From Methanobacteriota archaeon (lineage in GTDB: Archaea > Thermoplasmatota > Poseidoniia > Poseidoniales > Thalassarchaeaceae): a stretch of DNA of 64,000 nt. Where the stretch lies: contig JAAZXW010000006.1 in assembly GCA_014239955.1 (NCBI GenBank), positions 28,810-92,809 on the forward strand, given 5' to 3'. Position 1 is the stretch's first letter; every line of letters starts with the position of its first letter. The position numbers and the translations under genes were made by a program. The notes under the pieces were generated by a model. That model did no database searches and was not told where the DNA came from. It was given only the letters and a program-made list of their open reading frames with translations. Below are positions 43,535-52,546 of this stretch, piece by piece.

Positions 43535-44254
43535 GTGAAGGGGCTGGGGAGATTCGATGCTGAGAGAATGCTTGAAGGATTCTCAGTGGGAGACAGGATC
43601 ACCGTAGGACAGAAGTCACTATCGATAGTTAGCCCCAGACTACCCGAGGCGAGGAGGAACATGTCTCGTAGAGCTCAGGTAATAGGAGCAAAGGATGCGG
43701 GTTTCCTAGTTTCATGGATGGGCATCGGTGTGGGGTCCAAGGTGCTAGAGGGCGGTCACGGATCGGGAGGTCTGGCCATGCATCTTGCCAGTGTCCTAGG
43801 TAGTTCTGGGACCCTGATATCTGTAGAGAACCGAGTAGAACATGCAGAGGTCGGCGCTTCGAACATGAAGAGGCTAGAACAGGTTCTCCCAGAATTCCCT
43901 GAATGGCATCTTATTGAAGGAGACTTGGGGGAAATAGGCGACAGGGTGTCAGGAGTCTGCGACTCCCTCGATGCAGTTATTATCGACATGGCTGAGCCGT
44001 GGAAGGTCATCGGAGAGATTGAACCGCTCATCCGGATAGGGGGGCGAGTCGCCTGCTACTGCCCGACCACTGTTCAACTGGAGAAGTCATGGGAGGCAAG
44101 CGAGGGCCTAGGCCTCATTGTGGAATGGAGCGGGGAAATGATCGAGCGGAGATGGACCAAAGCCAGCAAGGGGGGGGTCAGGCCGGGAAACCAGCCAATG
44201 GGCCATACGGCTTTCATCCTCATTTCGGCCAAGGTGGCAAGCGAAGAAGAATGA
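43535..44254 (+). CDS. trmI: tRNA (adenine-57/58-N1) methyltransferase TrmI
   Basis: A SAM-dependent enzyme that methylates A57/A58 in the tRNA T-loop. The Rossmann motif VLEGGHGSGGLAMHLA (about residue 70), ENRVEHAEVGASNM, and AVIIDMAEPWKVI match archaeal TrmI, as does DAGFLVSWMGIGVGSKV just before. The GTG at 43535 gives 239 residues, but the same frame upstream to 43424 reads GEWVALREDDGRAYLVHRV, which looks like the missing N-terminal beta domain. No ATG, GTG or TTG lies there, so the true start may be an ATT or CTG. The next gene is aspS. Confidence 0.85.
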   Translation: MKGLGRFDAERMLEGFSVGDRITVGQKSLSIVSPRLPEARRNMSRRAQVIGAKDAGFLVSWMGIGVGSKVLEGGHGSGGLAMHLASVLGSSGTLISVENRVEHAEVGASNMKRLEQVLPEFPEWHLIEGDLGEIGDRVSGVCDSLDAVIIDMAEPWKVIGEIEPLIRIGGRVACYCPTTVQLEKSWEASEGLGLIVEWSGEMIERRWTKASKGGVRPGNQPMGHTAFILISAKVASEEE

Positions 44255-44300
44255 GTGGGAACTCAAAACCTTTCAAAGGCACAGACCGTCACGTGGCATT

Positions 44301-45710
44301 GTGAGAGACAGTTCCAACTGGAAGCCGACAGCATATCGCACGCATACCATCGGCCAGGTTGTCGACGGTGGTGAGTCACTGGTGGGTTCAGAGGTCACCG
44401 TAGCAGGTTATGCCGAGACTGTAAGGGGCAGGGGTGCGATATGCTTCCTGATGCTCAGAGATGGTACCGGTCGAATCCAGGCTTTCCTGAAGAAGGACAA
44501 CATGCGCGCGGACCTTTTCGACGCCATCCAGTCCGCTACTAGGGAGTCAACTATCCAAGTCACAGGGACGGTCGCGAAAAAGCGCCCCCCAAAGGTAGCA
44601 GAGGGAGAGCCAGTGCCGCCTGCTGAGTTCGAGGTGAACGTTGAGTCTGGTGCCATTCTAGCAGAGGCTGACACACCACTTCCAGTCGGGGTCACGGATG
44701 AGGTCAACGTTGGGCTAGACGTGAGACTAGACAACAGACACTTGGACCTCAGGAGGTCCCATGTTAATGCCATGTTCCAACTCAGGAGCAAGGTCCTACA
44801 GTACGGGAGGGAACACTTGATTTCAGAGGGCTTTCATGAAATCAACTCGCCCAAGATTATCGCCGCAGCCGCTGAAGGTGGGACCAATCTGTTCCCGATG
44901 AAGTACTTCGAGACGGGTGCATACCTCTCACAGAGCCCCCAACTGTACAAGCAACTCGCGGTGCTCGGAGGTTTGGAGAGGGTTTTCGAGATCGGCCCCG
45001 CCTTCCGAGCCGAGAAGCACGATACCTACAGGCACCTGAATGAGTTCGTATCATTCGACATAGAGGGAGCATGGATGGACGACGAGGACGTCATGGGGGT
45101 GCAGGAAAGGATGATCCACCATATCTGGAGTCATATCTCGCAAAACGACATGTCACTAATAGGCGTCGTGAACGAGTACAGAGAAACGCAAGGCAAGGAT
45201 CCAGTCAAAGTTGAGGCTCCGGAGTTGCCATTCCCTCGCATCCCATACTGCGAGGCGATCGAGATTGTCAAGTCCGGAGGGGGTGATATCCAATGGGGAG
45301 ACGACATAGAGAGCCATCATTGTGACATCATAGCCGCCCAGCACCCAGGGTTCCACTTCATCCCGCGGTGGCCCATGTCGATGAAGCCATTCTACATCCA
45401 CCACAAAGAAGGAGAAGAGGGGTCCGATGGGGGTCAGCTAAGTCGTGGTTTCGATCTTAACTTCGGTCGGGACGAAATGACCAGTGGAGGGGCAAGGGAG
45501 CACCGAGTTGAGGTCTTGGAGCAGAATCTTAGGGATGTCAACCTAGATCCGACTGATTTCACATTCTACACGGATGGGTTCCGCTACGGAGCCCCCCCCC
45601 ATGCAGGATGGGGGCTAGGAGTCGCGAGGTTGCTGATGGTGCTGACTGGCGCTGGCAATGTGCGGGAAGTTGTCCTTTTCCCCCGCGATAGAAGCCGAGT
45701 GACTCCCTAG
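44301..45710 (+). CDS. aspS: Aspartyl-tRNA synthetase, archaeal type
   Basis: It charges tRNA with aspartate. The 469-residue protein has the N-terminal anticodon-binding OB-fold ([34 protein letters not shown]). Class II motifs follow: NRHLDLRR and [31 protein letters not shown] (motif 1 region), [14 protein letters not shown] (motif 2) and [15 protein letters not shown] (motif 3). The lack of the bacterial insertion domain marks the archaeal/eukaryotic form. Whether it also charges tRNA-Asn cannot be told here. The start is a GTG 46 bases after trmI. Confidence 0.95.
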   Translation: MRDSSNWKPTAYRTHTIGQVVDGGESLVGSEVTVAGYAETVRGRGAICFLMLRDGTGRIQAFLKKDNMRADLFDAIQSATRESTIQVTGTVAKKRPPKVAEGEPVPPAEFEVNVESGAILAEADTPLPVGVTDEVNVGLDVRLDNRHLDLRRSHVNAMFQLRSKVLQYGREHLISEGFHEINSPKIIAAAAEGGTNLFPMKYFETGAYLSQSPQLYKQLAVLGGLERVFEIGPAFRAEKHDTYRHLNEFVSFDIEGAWMDDEDVMGVQERMIHHIWSHISQNDMSLIGVVNEYRETQGKDPVKVEAPELPFPRIPYCEAIEIVKSGGGDIQWGDDIESHHCDIIAAQHPGFHFIPRWPMSMKPFYIHHKEGEEGSDGGQLSRGFDLNFGRDEMTSGGAREHRVEVLEQNLRDVNLDPTDFTFYTDGFRYGAPPHAGWGLGVARLLMVLTGAGNVREVVLFPRDRSRVTP

Positions 45711-45761
45711 TCTTCAGAATGATTAGCAGCATTTATTCATGGGCACGTCTATGGCCCAGTG

Positions 45762-46211
45762 ATGGAGCGAGTGTCTGGGCAGGTAGTCGTCGAGACCTTG
45801 GGTGGGCAAGACCTGAATCTCGACGGGTCCGTCATCAATCTCGCAGTTGTAGGAAGTAGCAGGTTTTACGACTACGAAATATTCGAGTCGGCATTGGAAG
45901 AATGGATTTCCGAGAACACTTACCCGGACCTCATCATCGTGGGTGGGGCTAGCGGCGTTGACTACATGGCCGAGCGCTGGACTGACAACAATCTCATACC
46001 GATAGCAATCTTCTCCGAAGAGTGGGATGACCCACTAAGGAGCTTGGTCGACAGGAAAAGGGGCGAGGCCCCCAACACCCTCACTGAGAAGATCCTCGCT
46101 GCGGCCACTCACATCCTAGCAATGCCATCACCTACGAGCAAATGGACCAGAATAGTAATCGAGAAGGCGGAATCCATGGGCATTCCGACCAATGTCATCG
46201 AAGTCGAATAG
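45762..46211 (+). CDS. SLOG/DUF2493-like nucleotide-binding protein
   Basis: A 149-residue protein with the Rossmann-like SLOG pattern: INLAVVGSSRFYDYEIFESALEEW, then LIIVGGASGVDYMAERWTDNN, then THILAMPSPTSKWTRIVIEKAESMGIP. GGASGVD resembles the phosphate/ribose-binding GGxxGxD of DUF2493 and related proteins, which bind nucleotide-derived ligands. The function is unknown. The ATG at 45762 is preferred over an in-frame GTG one codon earlier. A TTTATTC element about 25-30 bases upstream may be its TATA box. Confidence 0.7.
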   Translation: MERVSGQVVVETLGGQDLNLDGSVINLAVVGSSRFYDYEIFESALEEWISENTYPDLIIVGGASGVDYMAERWTDNNLIPIAIFSEEWDDPLRSLVDRKRGEAPNTLTEKILAAATHILAMPSPTSKWTRIVIEKAESMGIPTNVIEVE

Positions 46212-46307
46212 CCATTGTCAGGAATACCGGCCATATGACGTCAATAGCAACTGACCCACTATGGATAATGCCGCAGCCTTCATAGGGAGGCCAATCGGCC
46301 CGGATTT

Positions 46308-46418
46308 ATGGGCTTCAGCCCCCCATCCAGCCCCCCTGGTGAACCCTCTAGTCTCAGTAATTTGCATATTGCCGTAATAGTTGGGATCGTTGCATTTGTC
46401 CTTTACTGGCTCTCCTAA
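46308..46418 (+). CDS. Possible 36-residue single-helix membrane protein
   Basis: The frame encodes a Pro/Ser-rich N terminus (MGFSPPSSPPGEPSSLSN) and one strong hydrophobic helix (IAVIVGIVAFVLYWL) directly before the stop, the layout of a tail-anchored protein. A GGGAGG lies about 17 bases upstream of the ATG. I find no family match; it resembles in shape, but not sequence, small translocon subunits. Comparison with related genomes would settle it. Confidence 0.35.
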   Translation: MGFSPPSSPPGEPSSLSNLHIAVIVGIVAFVLYWLS

Positions 46419-46526
46419 CCGATATGGTGGGAAGTCCATTCCCCGGGGAAACAGCGGTTTAGCAGCAAATCAGTTAAAATGGCTAAGTGAGATAGTATTG
46501 AATAGAAAAAAGAAATCAGCAATACA

Positions 46527-46631
46527 GTGGATCTCTACTTTTGTTATGGCTCATTCATACTCTTGGCATTCATTATCGCCCTTAGAAAGGGATGGCTGGG
46601 GGCGGCCCTCGCGATGCTTTTCTGGGGATAA
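46527..46631 (+). CDS. Possible 34-residue hydrophobic peptide
   Basis: A GTG-started frame gives a short peptide beginning MDLYFCYGSFILLAFIIAL and ending GAALAMLFWG, with an RKG turn between two hydrophobic halves. It lies in an AT-rich stretch before the TauE-like gene. Alternative overlapping frames exist, so confidence is low. Confidence 0.22.
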   Translation: MDLYFCYGSFILLAFIIALRKGWLGAALAMLFWG

Positions 46632-46661
46632 AAGGGCAGTGTGATGAGTGCTCCACTTCGG

Positions 46662-47495
46662 TTAAACTGGAGAAACCCCAAAAATGTCCAAGCAGTACCT
46701 AGTGAGGGTGACCATAAGCGCCAATAAGAAAGGGTAAGCCAGAAACTGCTGGGGAATTGCTTTGATCGCTGTTCTAGCTCCTATCCAGGCGGAGGCAAAA
46801 ACAAGTAACATGGTAAACAGCATCCATGGTTCCACTACCGACCATAACTCCCTGCCGGAGTTGTCGATTACTAAGTGAGAGAGAATGCTAACTGGAACCA
46901 GCCAAGTCTCGATGACGTAAGATGTCCCAGCTGCATAGTGAACCTTCCAAGTGAATAGTGAGCGGTGGAATGTGACAAACAACATCCCACCCCCAATGCC
47001 TAGGAGACCGGATGCTGCCCCCCCACCCAGACACAGAATCCTGTACCTAGTAATTACTTCAGATTCAATCTCTCTAGGTTCGATAGCCTCAGCCCCAGTA
47101 CCATTGGACTCTCCGGCCAACTGCTTGACAGTGCGCACAATCACCCAAAGAAGCAGCGACGCGGCAGCGATTTTGATTGTGAAGTCACCCACGTACTCAA
47201 TCAGGTAGGCTCCGATAATCGAACCACCGACAGCACCGATGATGGCAGGTGCAATTGCAAACTTGCCTATTTCCATTACGGCATAACCCCCCTTGGAGTG
47301 CGCAGCCCTACTCCCAACAGATACCATCAAAACGAGGATTAGAGAACTGATAAGTGACGGGCGCATTTCCCACTCCAATACGTAAAGGAAGATCGGAACG
47401 AAAAGGACCCCCCCACCCAGGCCTAGGGGTGCGAAGAAGAAAGCCGTGCATAGTATCAGCAAGATCGCGATAATCGTTGCGGGTTCCATCTCCAT
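46662..47495 (-). CDS. TauE/SafE-family membrane transporter
   Basis: A 277-residue protein with about eight helices. It shows the TauE duplication: FFFAPLGLGGGVLFVPIFLYVL near the N terminus and ASGLLGIGGGMLFVTFHRSLF in the middle, each with the Gly-rich loop. The family exports organosulfur anions or sulfite, but substrates vary and none can be assigned. The ATG at 47495 follows the homology; a longer open frame to 47567 adds a non-hydrophobic leader. Confidence 0.82.
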   Translation of the reverse strand: MEMEPATIIAILLILCTAFFFAPLGLGGGVLFVPIFLYVLEWEMRPSLISSLILVLMVSVGSRAAHSKGGYAVMEIGKFAIAPAIIGAVGGSIIGAYLIEYVGDFTIKIAAASLLLWVIVRTVKQLAGESNGTGAEAIEPREIESEVITRYRILCLGGGAASGLLGIGGGMLFVTFHRSLFTWKVHYAAGTSYVIETWLVPVSILSHLVIDNSGRELWSVVEPWMLFTMLLVFASAWIGARTAIKAIPQQFLAYPFLLALMVTLTRYCLDIFGVSPV

Positions 47496-47567
47496 CACCC
47501 CTGGGGCATGTAATAGTCTCAAACGCTGGCGAACCACTGATGAGGCATTGGCGCAACCCCATACCAC

Positions 47568-47899
47568 CTCTATCTAAAGATTGACTTGTATTTCGGCGAG
47601 GGCCCCCTCAATTGGTACCCAATATTACGCATGCATCATGGAGGGGGCCATTGAGAAGTCACGACCTGCCTATATGATGTTTCAAAGTGTTCAAGGGCAG
47701 CGGCCTTATTCAAAAATCGTGGATGAACTACCGAAGGGACCTGCTAATCGTGTGGTTGGTCAGGAGTATACATACCAAGGAGAGATTAGAATCTGGGTTG
47801 GATGGAGGCTGAGGCAGCGAAGAACCTTGAGGAACGGGAAGGAAATTACGAAGAAGAGAAATCTAACTGAAGGTGTTCAATTTGCAAAATGAAAATTCT
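47568..47899. other. Intergenic region, 332 bases
   Basis: It separates the TauE-like gene from the LLM oxidoreductase gene. A 103-codon open frame crosses it (47581-47892) but has an implausible TTG start, no recognisable domain, and mixed composition, so it is not called. The last 50 bases are A-rich, as expected for a promoter region. Confidence 0.45.
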
Positions 47900-48943
47900 A
47901 TGTTTCAACTTGGGTTGAACACTTTTGGGGATGTGACAAGAGCTGCAGATGGGGAATTTGAAGAGCATCATGTAGTTCTGAGAAACGTCGTTGAAGAGGC
48001 GGTTCTGGCCGATAAATTAGGCTTGGATTTCTTTGGTGTTGGAGAGCACCACCGAGACGACTTTGCGGTCACGGCACCAGAGGTTGTTCTAGGAGCAATT
48101 GCCAGTAGAACGGAAAGAATCCGTCTTGGCACAGCCGTTACAGTACTGAATTCTGACGATCCAATTAGGGTTTACGAGAGATTTGCTACTCTAGACGCAC
48201 TCTCTAATGGACGAGCCGAAGTAATTCTCGGTCGTGGTTCATTTACCGAATCATTTCCTCTTTTTGGACATAGGATGGAAGATTATGAAAGGCTCTTTGA
48301 AGAGAAGTTGGAAATTTTCTCTTTACTAAGAAACGAAGATGAGTTTGATTGGGAGGGGACAATTCGTACACCTTTACACAAGCAAAGAGTGTACCCAACA
48401 ACAGAACGTGGAAGCTTGCGTTCTTGGATAGGGGTGGGAGGGAGTCCAGAGTCAGTAGTCCGCGCTGCAAGACATGGGATACCTCTTTGTCTTGCCATCA
48501 TAGGAGGTCAACCATCTCGCTTCACGCCTTTCGTTGATCTATACCACAAAGCACTGGCTCAGTTTGGACAGCCTAATCTCCCCATTTCTGTACACAGCCC
48601 TGGGCATATTGCTGAGACTGACGAGCAGGCTAAAGCAGAGATTTGGCCTCATTATCGAGAGATGTTTGGAAGAATTGGCCGGGAGCGTGGCTGGCCACCG
48701 GTAACTTACGAACAGTTTGAGTTTGGAGTTGGCCCGGAAGGCTCGATGTACGTAGGATCGCCTGAGACTGTGGCAGAGAAGATTATTCGAAACTCAAAAT
48801 TGCTCCGTACCTCTAGATTTGATTTGAAGTACAGCAATGGTGGAATGCCACATGAGCAGCTGATGGCTTCGATTGAGTTGTATGCTGAGGTAGTGGCCCC
48901 GATAGTTAGAGAGGCGGTTACGGATTTCACCCCTATCCCTTGA
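47900..48943 (+). CDS. LLM class flavin-dependent oxidoreductase (luciferase-like)
   Basis: A 347-residue member of the bacterial luciferase-like monooxygenase family. It begins MFQLGLNTFGD and has VLADKLGLDFFGVGEHH, IRLGTAVTVLNSDDPIRVYERFATLDALSNGRAEVILGRG, and GSPETVAEKII near the end, the standard F420/FMN TIM-barrel pattern. The substrate is unknown. The coding sequence is clearly AT-richer than most of the window and uses codons such as TTT, GAT and AAA more freely, which suggests recent transfer from a bacterium. Confidence 0.88.
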   Translation: MFQLGLNTFGDVTRAADGEFEEHHVVLRNVVEEAVLADKLGLDFFGVGEHHRDDFAVTAPEVVLGAIASRTERIRLGTAVTVLNSDDPIRVYERFATLDALSNGRAEVILGRGSFTESFPLFGHRMEDYERLFEEKLEIFSLLRNEDEFDWEGTIRTPLHKQRVYPTTERGSLRSWIGVGGSPESVVRAARHGIPLCLAIIGGQPSRFTPFVDLYHKALAQFGQPNLPISVHSPGHIAETDEQAKAEIWPHYREMFGRIGRERGWPPVTYEQFEFGVGPEGSMYVGSPETVAEKIIRNSKLLRTSRFDLKYSNGGMPHEQLMASIELYAEVVAPIVREAVTDFTPIP

Positions 48944-49004
48944 TAAAGTGCCAATATGATGCGTTTGTAATAGGGGAGGCAGGTGTATGCTCGCGCGATG
49001 AGGA

Positions 49005-49247
49005 GTGAGAATCGAGGGGTATAGACTAAATCCCATTCACGTGGCGGCCGGCCTGATGACAAGCTGGATAAAGGCAATGACTGAGGGCGGAATGACGAGA
49101 ATAAAGTTGGATGCAATATGTGCATACCAGGAAACAGGCGGCGGAAGCAAACTCTTGGTGTACACCAAGGATAATTCACTTTTTGAAATTTTAGAGGACA
49201 TTGAGGCTATGATTTCCAAACTAGATTCTGAATTCAATGTAAATTGA
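49005..49247 (+). CDS. Small hypothetical protein with FlbD-like pattern
   Basis: An 80-residue protein. The core MTRIKLDAICAYQETGGGSKLLVYTKDNSLFEILEDIEAMI has the beta-beta-helix outline seen in small FlbD-like proteins (strand, turn, strand, then an acidic helix). I do not assign a function. The GTG at 49005 could be replaced by an internal GTG at 49038. It follows the LLM gene and shares its AT-rich composition. Confidence 0.5.
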   Translation: MRIEGYRLNPIHVAAGLMTSWIKAMTEGGMTRIKLDAICAYQETGGGSKLLVYTKDNSLFEILEDIEAMISKLDSEFNVN

Positions 49248-49428
49248 TTTGTAGATATGCCCCTCTATTACAAAGACCGCAACAACGGGTCTGAAGGTAA
49301 GACCCTGAATGACGGATGCGTGACAAGCCAACCGTGGGACTCGTAGGCATCCGCTTCCCTATGGATGCATGTAAGTAAGGAGCGATACGATAGGTACCCT
49401 ATTGTGCCGCCTTCTCTAACGATACCAC

Positions 49429-50316
49429 ATGTCGGGATGCCTCGATGACTTCCCCCAAGGGCTAGAGCCGAACCTATCGTGCTTATCGGATTCCCTGTCT
49501 GCCGGACCGGCATCGGGCATACTGATACTTGCCCTCGGGGTTCCACTGATAGGAGTAATCAAGGCATACCTAAGGAAGCTGCTAGACAACGTTGACCTTG
49601 ATGAGGGCCTCGAGAATTTCCTGTACAGGATTGCTGGAGTTGGCCTCTGGGCTCTCGTAATCCTGACCGCTGCAGACGAGTTTGGCATAAACGTGACAGG
49701 CTTGGTGGTAGGCCTAGGATTCGTTGGACTCGCTGTTGCCTTTGCGGCTCAGGATACAGTGGAGAACGTGATCGCAGGGGTCTTCATCATCATCGACAGG
49801 CCTTTCAGGGAGGGCGAGAGGATATTGTTGCCAAAGAGCTTGGGTGGGACATACTCCAGGTGGGGTGATGTCACATACATCGGACTCAGGACAACCAGGG
49901 TTAGGTCAACGGACGGAGTTCTACTAACCATTCCAAATAAGCTGTTGACGAAGGACGCAGTTGCAAACTTCAGCCATAGTTCCGACATGGAGCTCAGAGT
50001 CAGAATTAGGCTAGGCCTTACTGCCACCTGGTCGAACGTCACCAAGGCAGAGGAGATAGTGAACGATATCTCTCAGAACCACCCTGACATCGTGAGCAAA
50101 CCAAAGCCTCCAGAGGTAGTGCTGAGGGGTTTCGGTGATCAGGAAGTAGTTATGGAGATACGCTACTACGTAGACAATGCGCGGAAGATGAGACCCTCCA
50201 AGTCGTTCTTCGTCACAGAGATACTCAGAAGGTTTGAGGAGGGAGGCGTGAGCCTCGCATTCCCAGTCCGGGTTAACATGAACAGCGAGGTAAACCTAGA
50301 CGATCTTGGATTCTAG
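49429..50316 (+). CDS. mscS: MscS-family mechanosensitive channel
   Basis: A pressure-release channel of 295 residues. After an N-terminal helix (about 28-46) comes a second (about 68-84) and the pore-lining helix VGLGFVGLAVAFAAQDTVENVIAGVFIIIDRPF, the MscS signature, followed by the beta domain (GDVTYIGLRTTRVRSTDGVLLTIPN) and the alpha-beta C-terminal domain. Only three helices precede the pore domain exit, as in the smallest MscS types. It stands alone. Confidence 0.92.
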   Translation: MSGCLDDFPQGLEPNLSCLSDSLSAGPASGILILALGVPLIGVIKAYLRKLLDNVDLDEGLENFLYRIAGVGLWALVILTAADEFGINVTGLVVGLGFVGLAVAFAAQDTVENVIAGVFIIIDRPFREGERILLPKSLGGTYSRWGDVTYIGLRTTRVRSTDGVLLTIPNKLLTKDAVANFSHSSDMELRVRIRLGLTATWSNVTKAEEIVNDISQNHPDIVSKPKPPEVVLRGFGDQEVVMEIRYYVDNARKMRPSKSFFVTEILRRFEEGGVSLAFPVRVNMNSEVNLDDLGF

Positions 50317-50387
50317 ACTGTTGCGCCTATGGCATAATCCGTAATTGTTGATAGTGAGTGTGATGCGTCGCTCAGAGAATCTCGGGG

Positions 50388-50726
50388 CTATTCCGGCTTG
50401 AAGCGCTCCACGGCGGCGAAACCAGCGAAGAATCCCAGGCCGAAGGTCCCCATCTCTGATATTGATACCAGGATTGACTGGCTCTGGGCAGTAGCATCGA
50501 TGCCGATGTCAACCATCCCCAATGTGACCCTCTCCCAGTCAACGGCTACTATCCCTCTCGACTCGAGCCACTTCAACAGGGCGAATTCGATCAGGATGAA
50601 CCACTTCAGCAAATTGGTCGCCATTTTGAAAACAAGACCAGTGACCACCCCCACGATGAGCCCCTGGAAGGCAGCAACACCCACCTCGCCGAGGAAACCA
50701 TCCCATAGGTCTGAGGCCGCAGACAC
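50388..50726 (-). CDS. FUN14-like small membrane protein
   Basis: A 112-residue protein with hydrophobic segments at about 18-46 and 93-106. It starts with a FLGEVGVAAFQGLIVGVVTGLVFK segment and ends GTFGLGFFAGFAAVERFKP. The spacing, the central SRGIVAVDWERV strand and the GFxxGF end resemble FUN14-domain proteins, whose archaeal role is unknown. The match is based on pattern rather than invariant residues. Confidence 0.6.
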   Translation of the reverse strand: MSAASDLWDGFLGEVGVAAFQGLIVGVVTGLVFKMATNLLKWFILIEFALLKWLESRGIVAVDWERVTLGMVDIGIDATAQSQSILVSISEMGTFGLGFFAGFAAVERFKPE

Positions 50727-50895
50727 GCTCCCCGAGCGAGGCAGTGCGTTATATGCCCCTCTATGGCAAAGATAGCCGAACCGTTCAAGCCCGGTGCACC
50801 GCCAAAGTCGTGTATGGTGAATTTCTTGGTCACCATTAACGCCGATATGAGAAATAATCCGGAATGGTTATACGGATTAGAATCAGTGTGTGGTC

Positions 50896-51225
50896 ATGCC
50901 AATAGCAAGGTACTGGGTCGTCAAGACTGGCGGCAATGATGTTACAGAAGAAATGGTGAAAGTCTGGAAGGAGAACTTTCTAGAATACGCAATGGAGAAC
51001 GGGTGCCTTAGAGGGGCTTTGGTTGCCGATGGAGAGAGAATCATTGCGGGGACGATTTGGCCCGACATGGAGACTATGGACGCAGTCATAGAGAGCGATC
51101 ATTATTCCAAAATCGGGGAGGCCGTTAGCGCCTCCTGGGGGGCCGGTGGAATCAACCTCCCAGAAGACATCGAAATAGTCTGCAACGGGGATGTCCTCGA
51201 GATGATGGTTCCAGGGGGCATCTGA
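50896..51225 (+). CDS. Small hypothetical protein, possible dimeric alpha-beta barrel
   Basis: A 109-residue soluble protein opening MPIARYWVVKTGGNDVTEEMVKVWKENFLEY, with a strand-helix-strand order and IIAGTIWPDMETMDAVIESDHYSKIGEAV in the middle. This outline resembles ferredoxin-like dimeric barrel proteins (stress or monooxygenase-like), but no catalytic residue is evident. The next gene starts 2 bases after its stop, and the two look like distant relatives. Confidence 0.6.
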   Translation: MPIARYWVVKTGGNDVTEEMVKVWKENFLEYAMENGCLRGALVADGERIIAGTIWPDMETMDAVIESDHYSKIGEAVSASWGAGGINLPEDIEIVCNGDVLEMMVPGGI

Positions 51226-51227
51226 GT

Positions 51228-51506
51228 ATGGGATATGCAGTAATGACAATTTGGAAGCACCCAGAAAAGCATGATTGGAAGGAGGCGCAGGCATCTCTAG
51301 ATGCAGCAGAAGCACCCGGCGGTTCAACTGTAACTTGGTTCGAGATCGATGAGTTCACCCAGGGGTCTCTTTTTATCCTCCCTAGCAGAGAGGATTACGA
51401 GGCCGTAATAGAGGGCCTCAATGAAATGAGGAATGAAGCCATCAAAGAAGGATCGGTGATGGAGGTCGAGGCAATAGGGCCAGTAAAGGCCTCCAGAGAT
51501 TTCTGA
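51228..51506 (+). CDS. Small hypothetical protein, paired with preceding gene
   Basis: A 92-residue soluble protein, MGYAVMTIWKHPEKHDWKEAQ then STVTWFEIDEFTQGSLFILPSREDYEAVIEGLNEMR. The order of strands and helices echoes the upstream protein and suggests a dimeric alpha-beta barrel or a heterodimer with it. The two genes are 2 bases apart, so they are co-translated. Function unknown. Confidence 0.62.
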   Translation: MGYAVMTIWKHPEKHDWKEAQASLDAAEAPGGSTVTWFEIDEFTQGSLFILPSREDYEAVIEGLNEMRNEAIKEGSVMEVEAIGPVKASRDF

Positions 51507-51558
51507 TCCTTCGCTAGGCTACCAAGCCAGTAATAACTTAGTCACTTAACGGGATTCC

Positions 51559-52524
51559 GTGGAGTTCTACGCTGGGGCATTCATGGTTTTCATCGGCGCC
51601 TATCTTTTCTGGGAACCAAGCTATGGGAGAAAGCCGACCCCGCCATCGGGACCCGCTCCTTCTAAATCAAAGGGTTCCGGGGCACTAGGGCAAACAGTAC
51701 GTCAGGCCGCACGGATGACGATTAGGCCAACCTTCCTCCCCACCAGGGGGCTTCGAATCTACAGGGCCTTCGCATTTGTTGGAGCTCTTATTGGTTTCAT
51801 GGCCTCTAAATTGGTAATTTCTAATCCCTACGTTTCTAACGAAATCTCACCGAGTGTGATTCTGTGGGTATGTGTGGCGATTGGCTCATTCCTTGGTTAC
51901 ATATTGCCTCGAGTTGCTGAGAACTACATAGTGGTCCTAGGCCCGCCAGTCACAGTGGTATTGACCTACGAATATCTGTTGTACGAGAGAGGTATCGATT
52001 TGCTAGAATTAGTTGTGGAACTCCCCCTTATTCCAGAAATCTCCCACTCCCTTCTTTCCGGTTTCTTTCTGGTCTCGACAACTTTCCTCACTTTGACATT
52101 CAGGATGTACTTGAGGCAAGCCCTTCCAATCCTCATGTCTGGGATACTGTCTGGGGGACTGATTGGCAATGGGGCCTCCATAATCCAGTCGAAATCATTT
52201 CCATTATCTTCAGCAGAAATTGAATTTCATTTCTCCACCATAGTCGCAATCTGCAGCATCGCTTCCCAGGTTTACGCCAGATATTATCGTAGGGAGAGGG
52301 GCATCAAGAAACAGAAGGCGGAAGACCGAGAAAGGAGACTAGTAAAGAGGTCGGGGGACATTGTGGTACTGAGATGCCCTTCTTGTAACAAAGAGGCCCA
52401 GCACGTAGTTGTGACCAGAAAGGTGACGGAGGGGGGAGTCGAGTTGATGGTGAATTGTAGGTGGTTGAATCAATTTGACGAGGTGTGCAATTTCCACCAC
52501 ACAGTGATTGAGTCTACTGGCTGA
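51559..52524 (+). CDS. Multi-helix membrane protein with C-terminal zinc-ribbon-like domain
   Basis: A 321-residue protein with an N-terminal helix, a Pro-rich linker (residues about 24-45), six or so further helices between about 70 and 250, and a cytoplasmic end. That end carries CPSC and, 32 residues later, two more Cys (CRWL... VC), which may bind zinc. It is not a known transporter family to me. The start is a GTG preceded by AT-rich sequence. It converges on the thioltransferase gene. Confidence 0.65.
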   Translation: MEFYAGAFMVFIGAYLFWEPSYGRKPTPPSGPAPSKSKGSGALGQTVRQAARMTIRPTFLPTRGLRIYRAFAFVGALIGFMASKLVISNPYVSNEISPSVILWVCVAIGSFLGYILPRVAENYIVVLGPPVTVVLTYEYLLYERGIDLLELVVELPLIPEISHSLLSGFFLVSTTFLTLTFRMYLRQALPILMSGILSGGLIGNGASIIQSKSFPLSSAEIEFHFSTIVAICSIASQVYARYYRRERGIKKQKAEDRERRLVKRSGDIVVLRCPSCNKEAQHVVVTRKVTEGGVELMVNCRWLNQFDEVCNFHHTVIESTG

Positions 52525-52546
52525 ATGGGCGGGTTCGCAATGCCGT

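Larger units (their letters stand above)
46212..46661. other. Intergenic region, 450 bases, low coding certainty
   Basis: Between the SLOG-like gene and the TauE-like gene. Apart from the two small hydrophobic frames listed separately, no gene is convincing. The right half (about 46440-46640) is visibly AT-richer than its surroundings. No repeat or attachment site was recognised. Confidence 0.5.

Noticed and set aside
46218..46439. A 73-codon minus-strand frame in the gap before the TauE-like gene
   Set aside because: No domain or start signal, and it overlaps the better plus-strand 36-codon frame.
46381..46644. An 87-codon plus-strand frame in the same gap
   Set aside because: Composition is non-protein-like and another frame of the same stretch gives a more plausible small membrane peptide.
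47581..47892. A 103-codon frame upstream of the LLM gene
   Set aside because: TTG start, no domain, mixed composition, and it runs to within a few bases of the LLM start, so it is likely chance.
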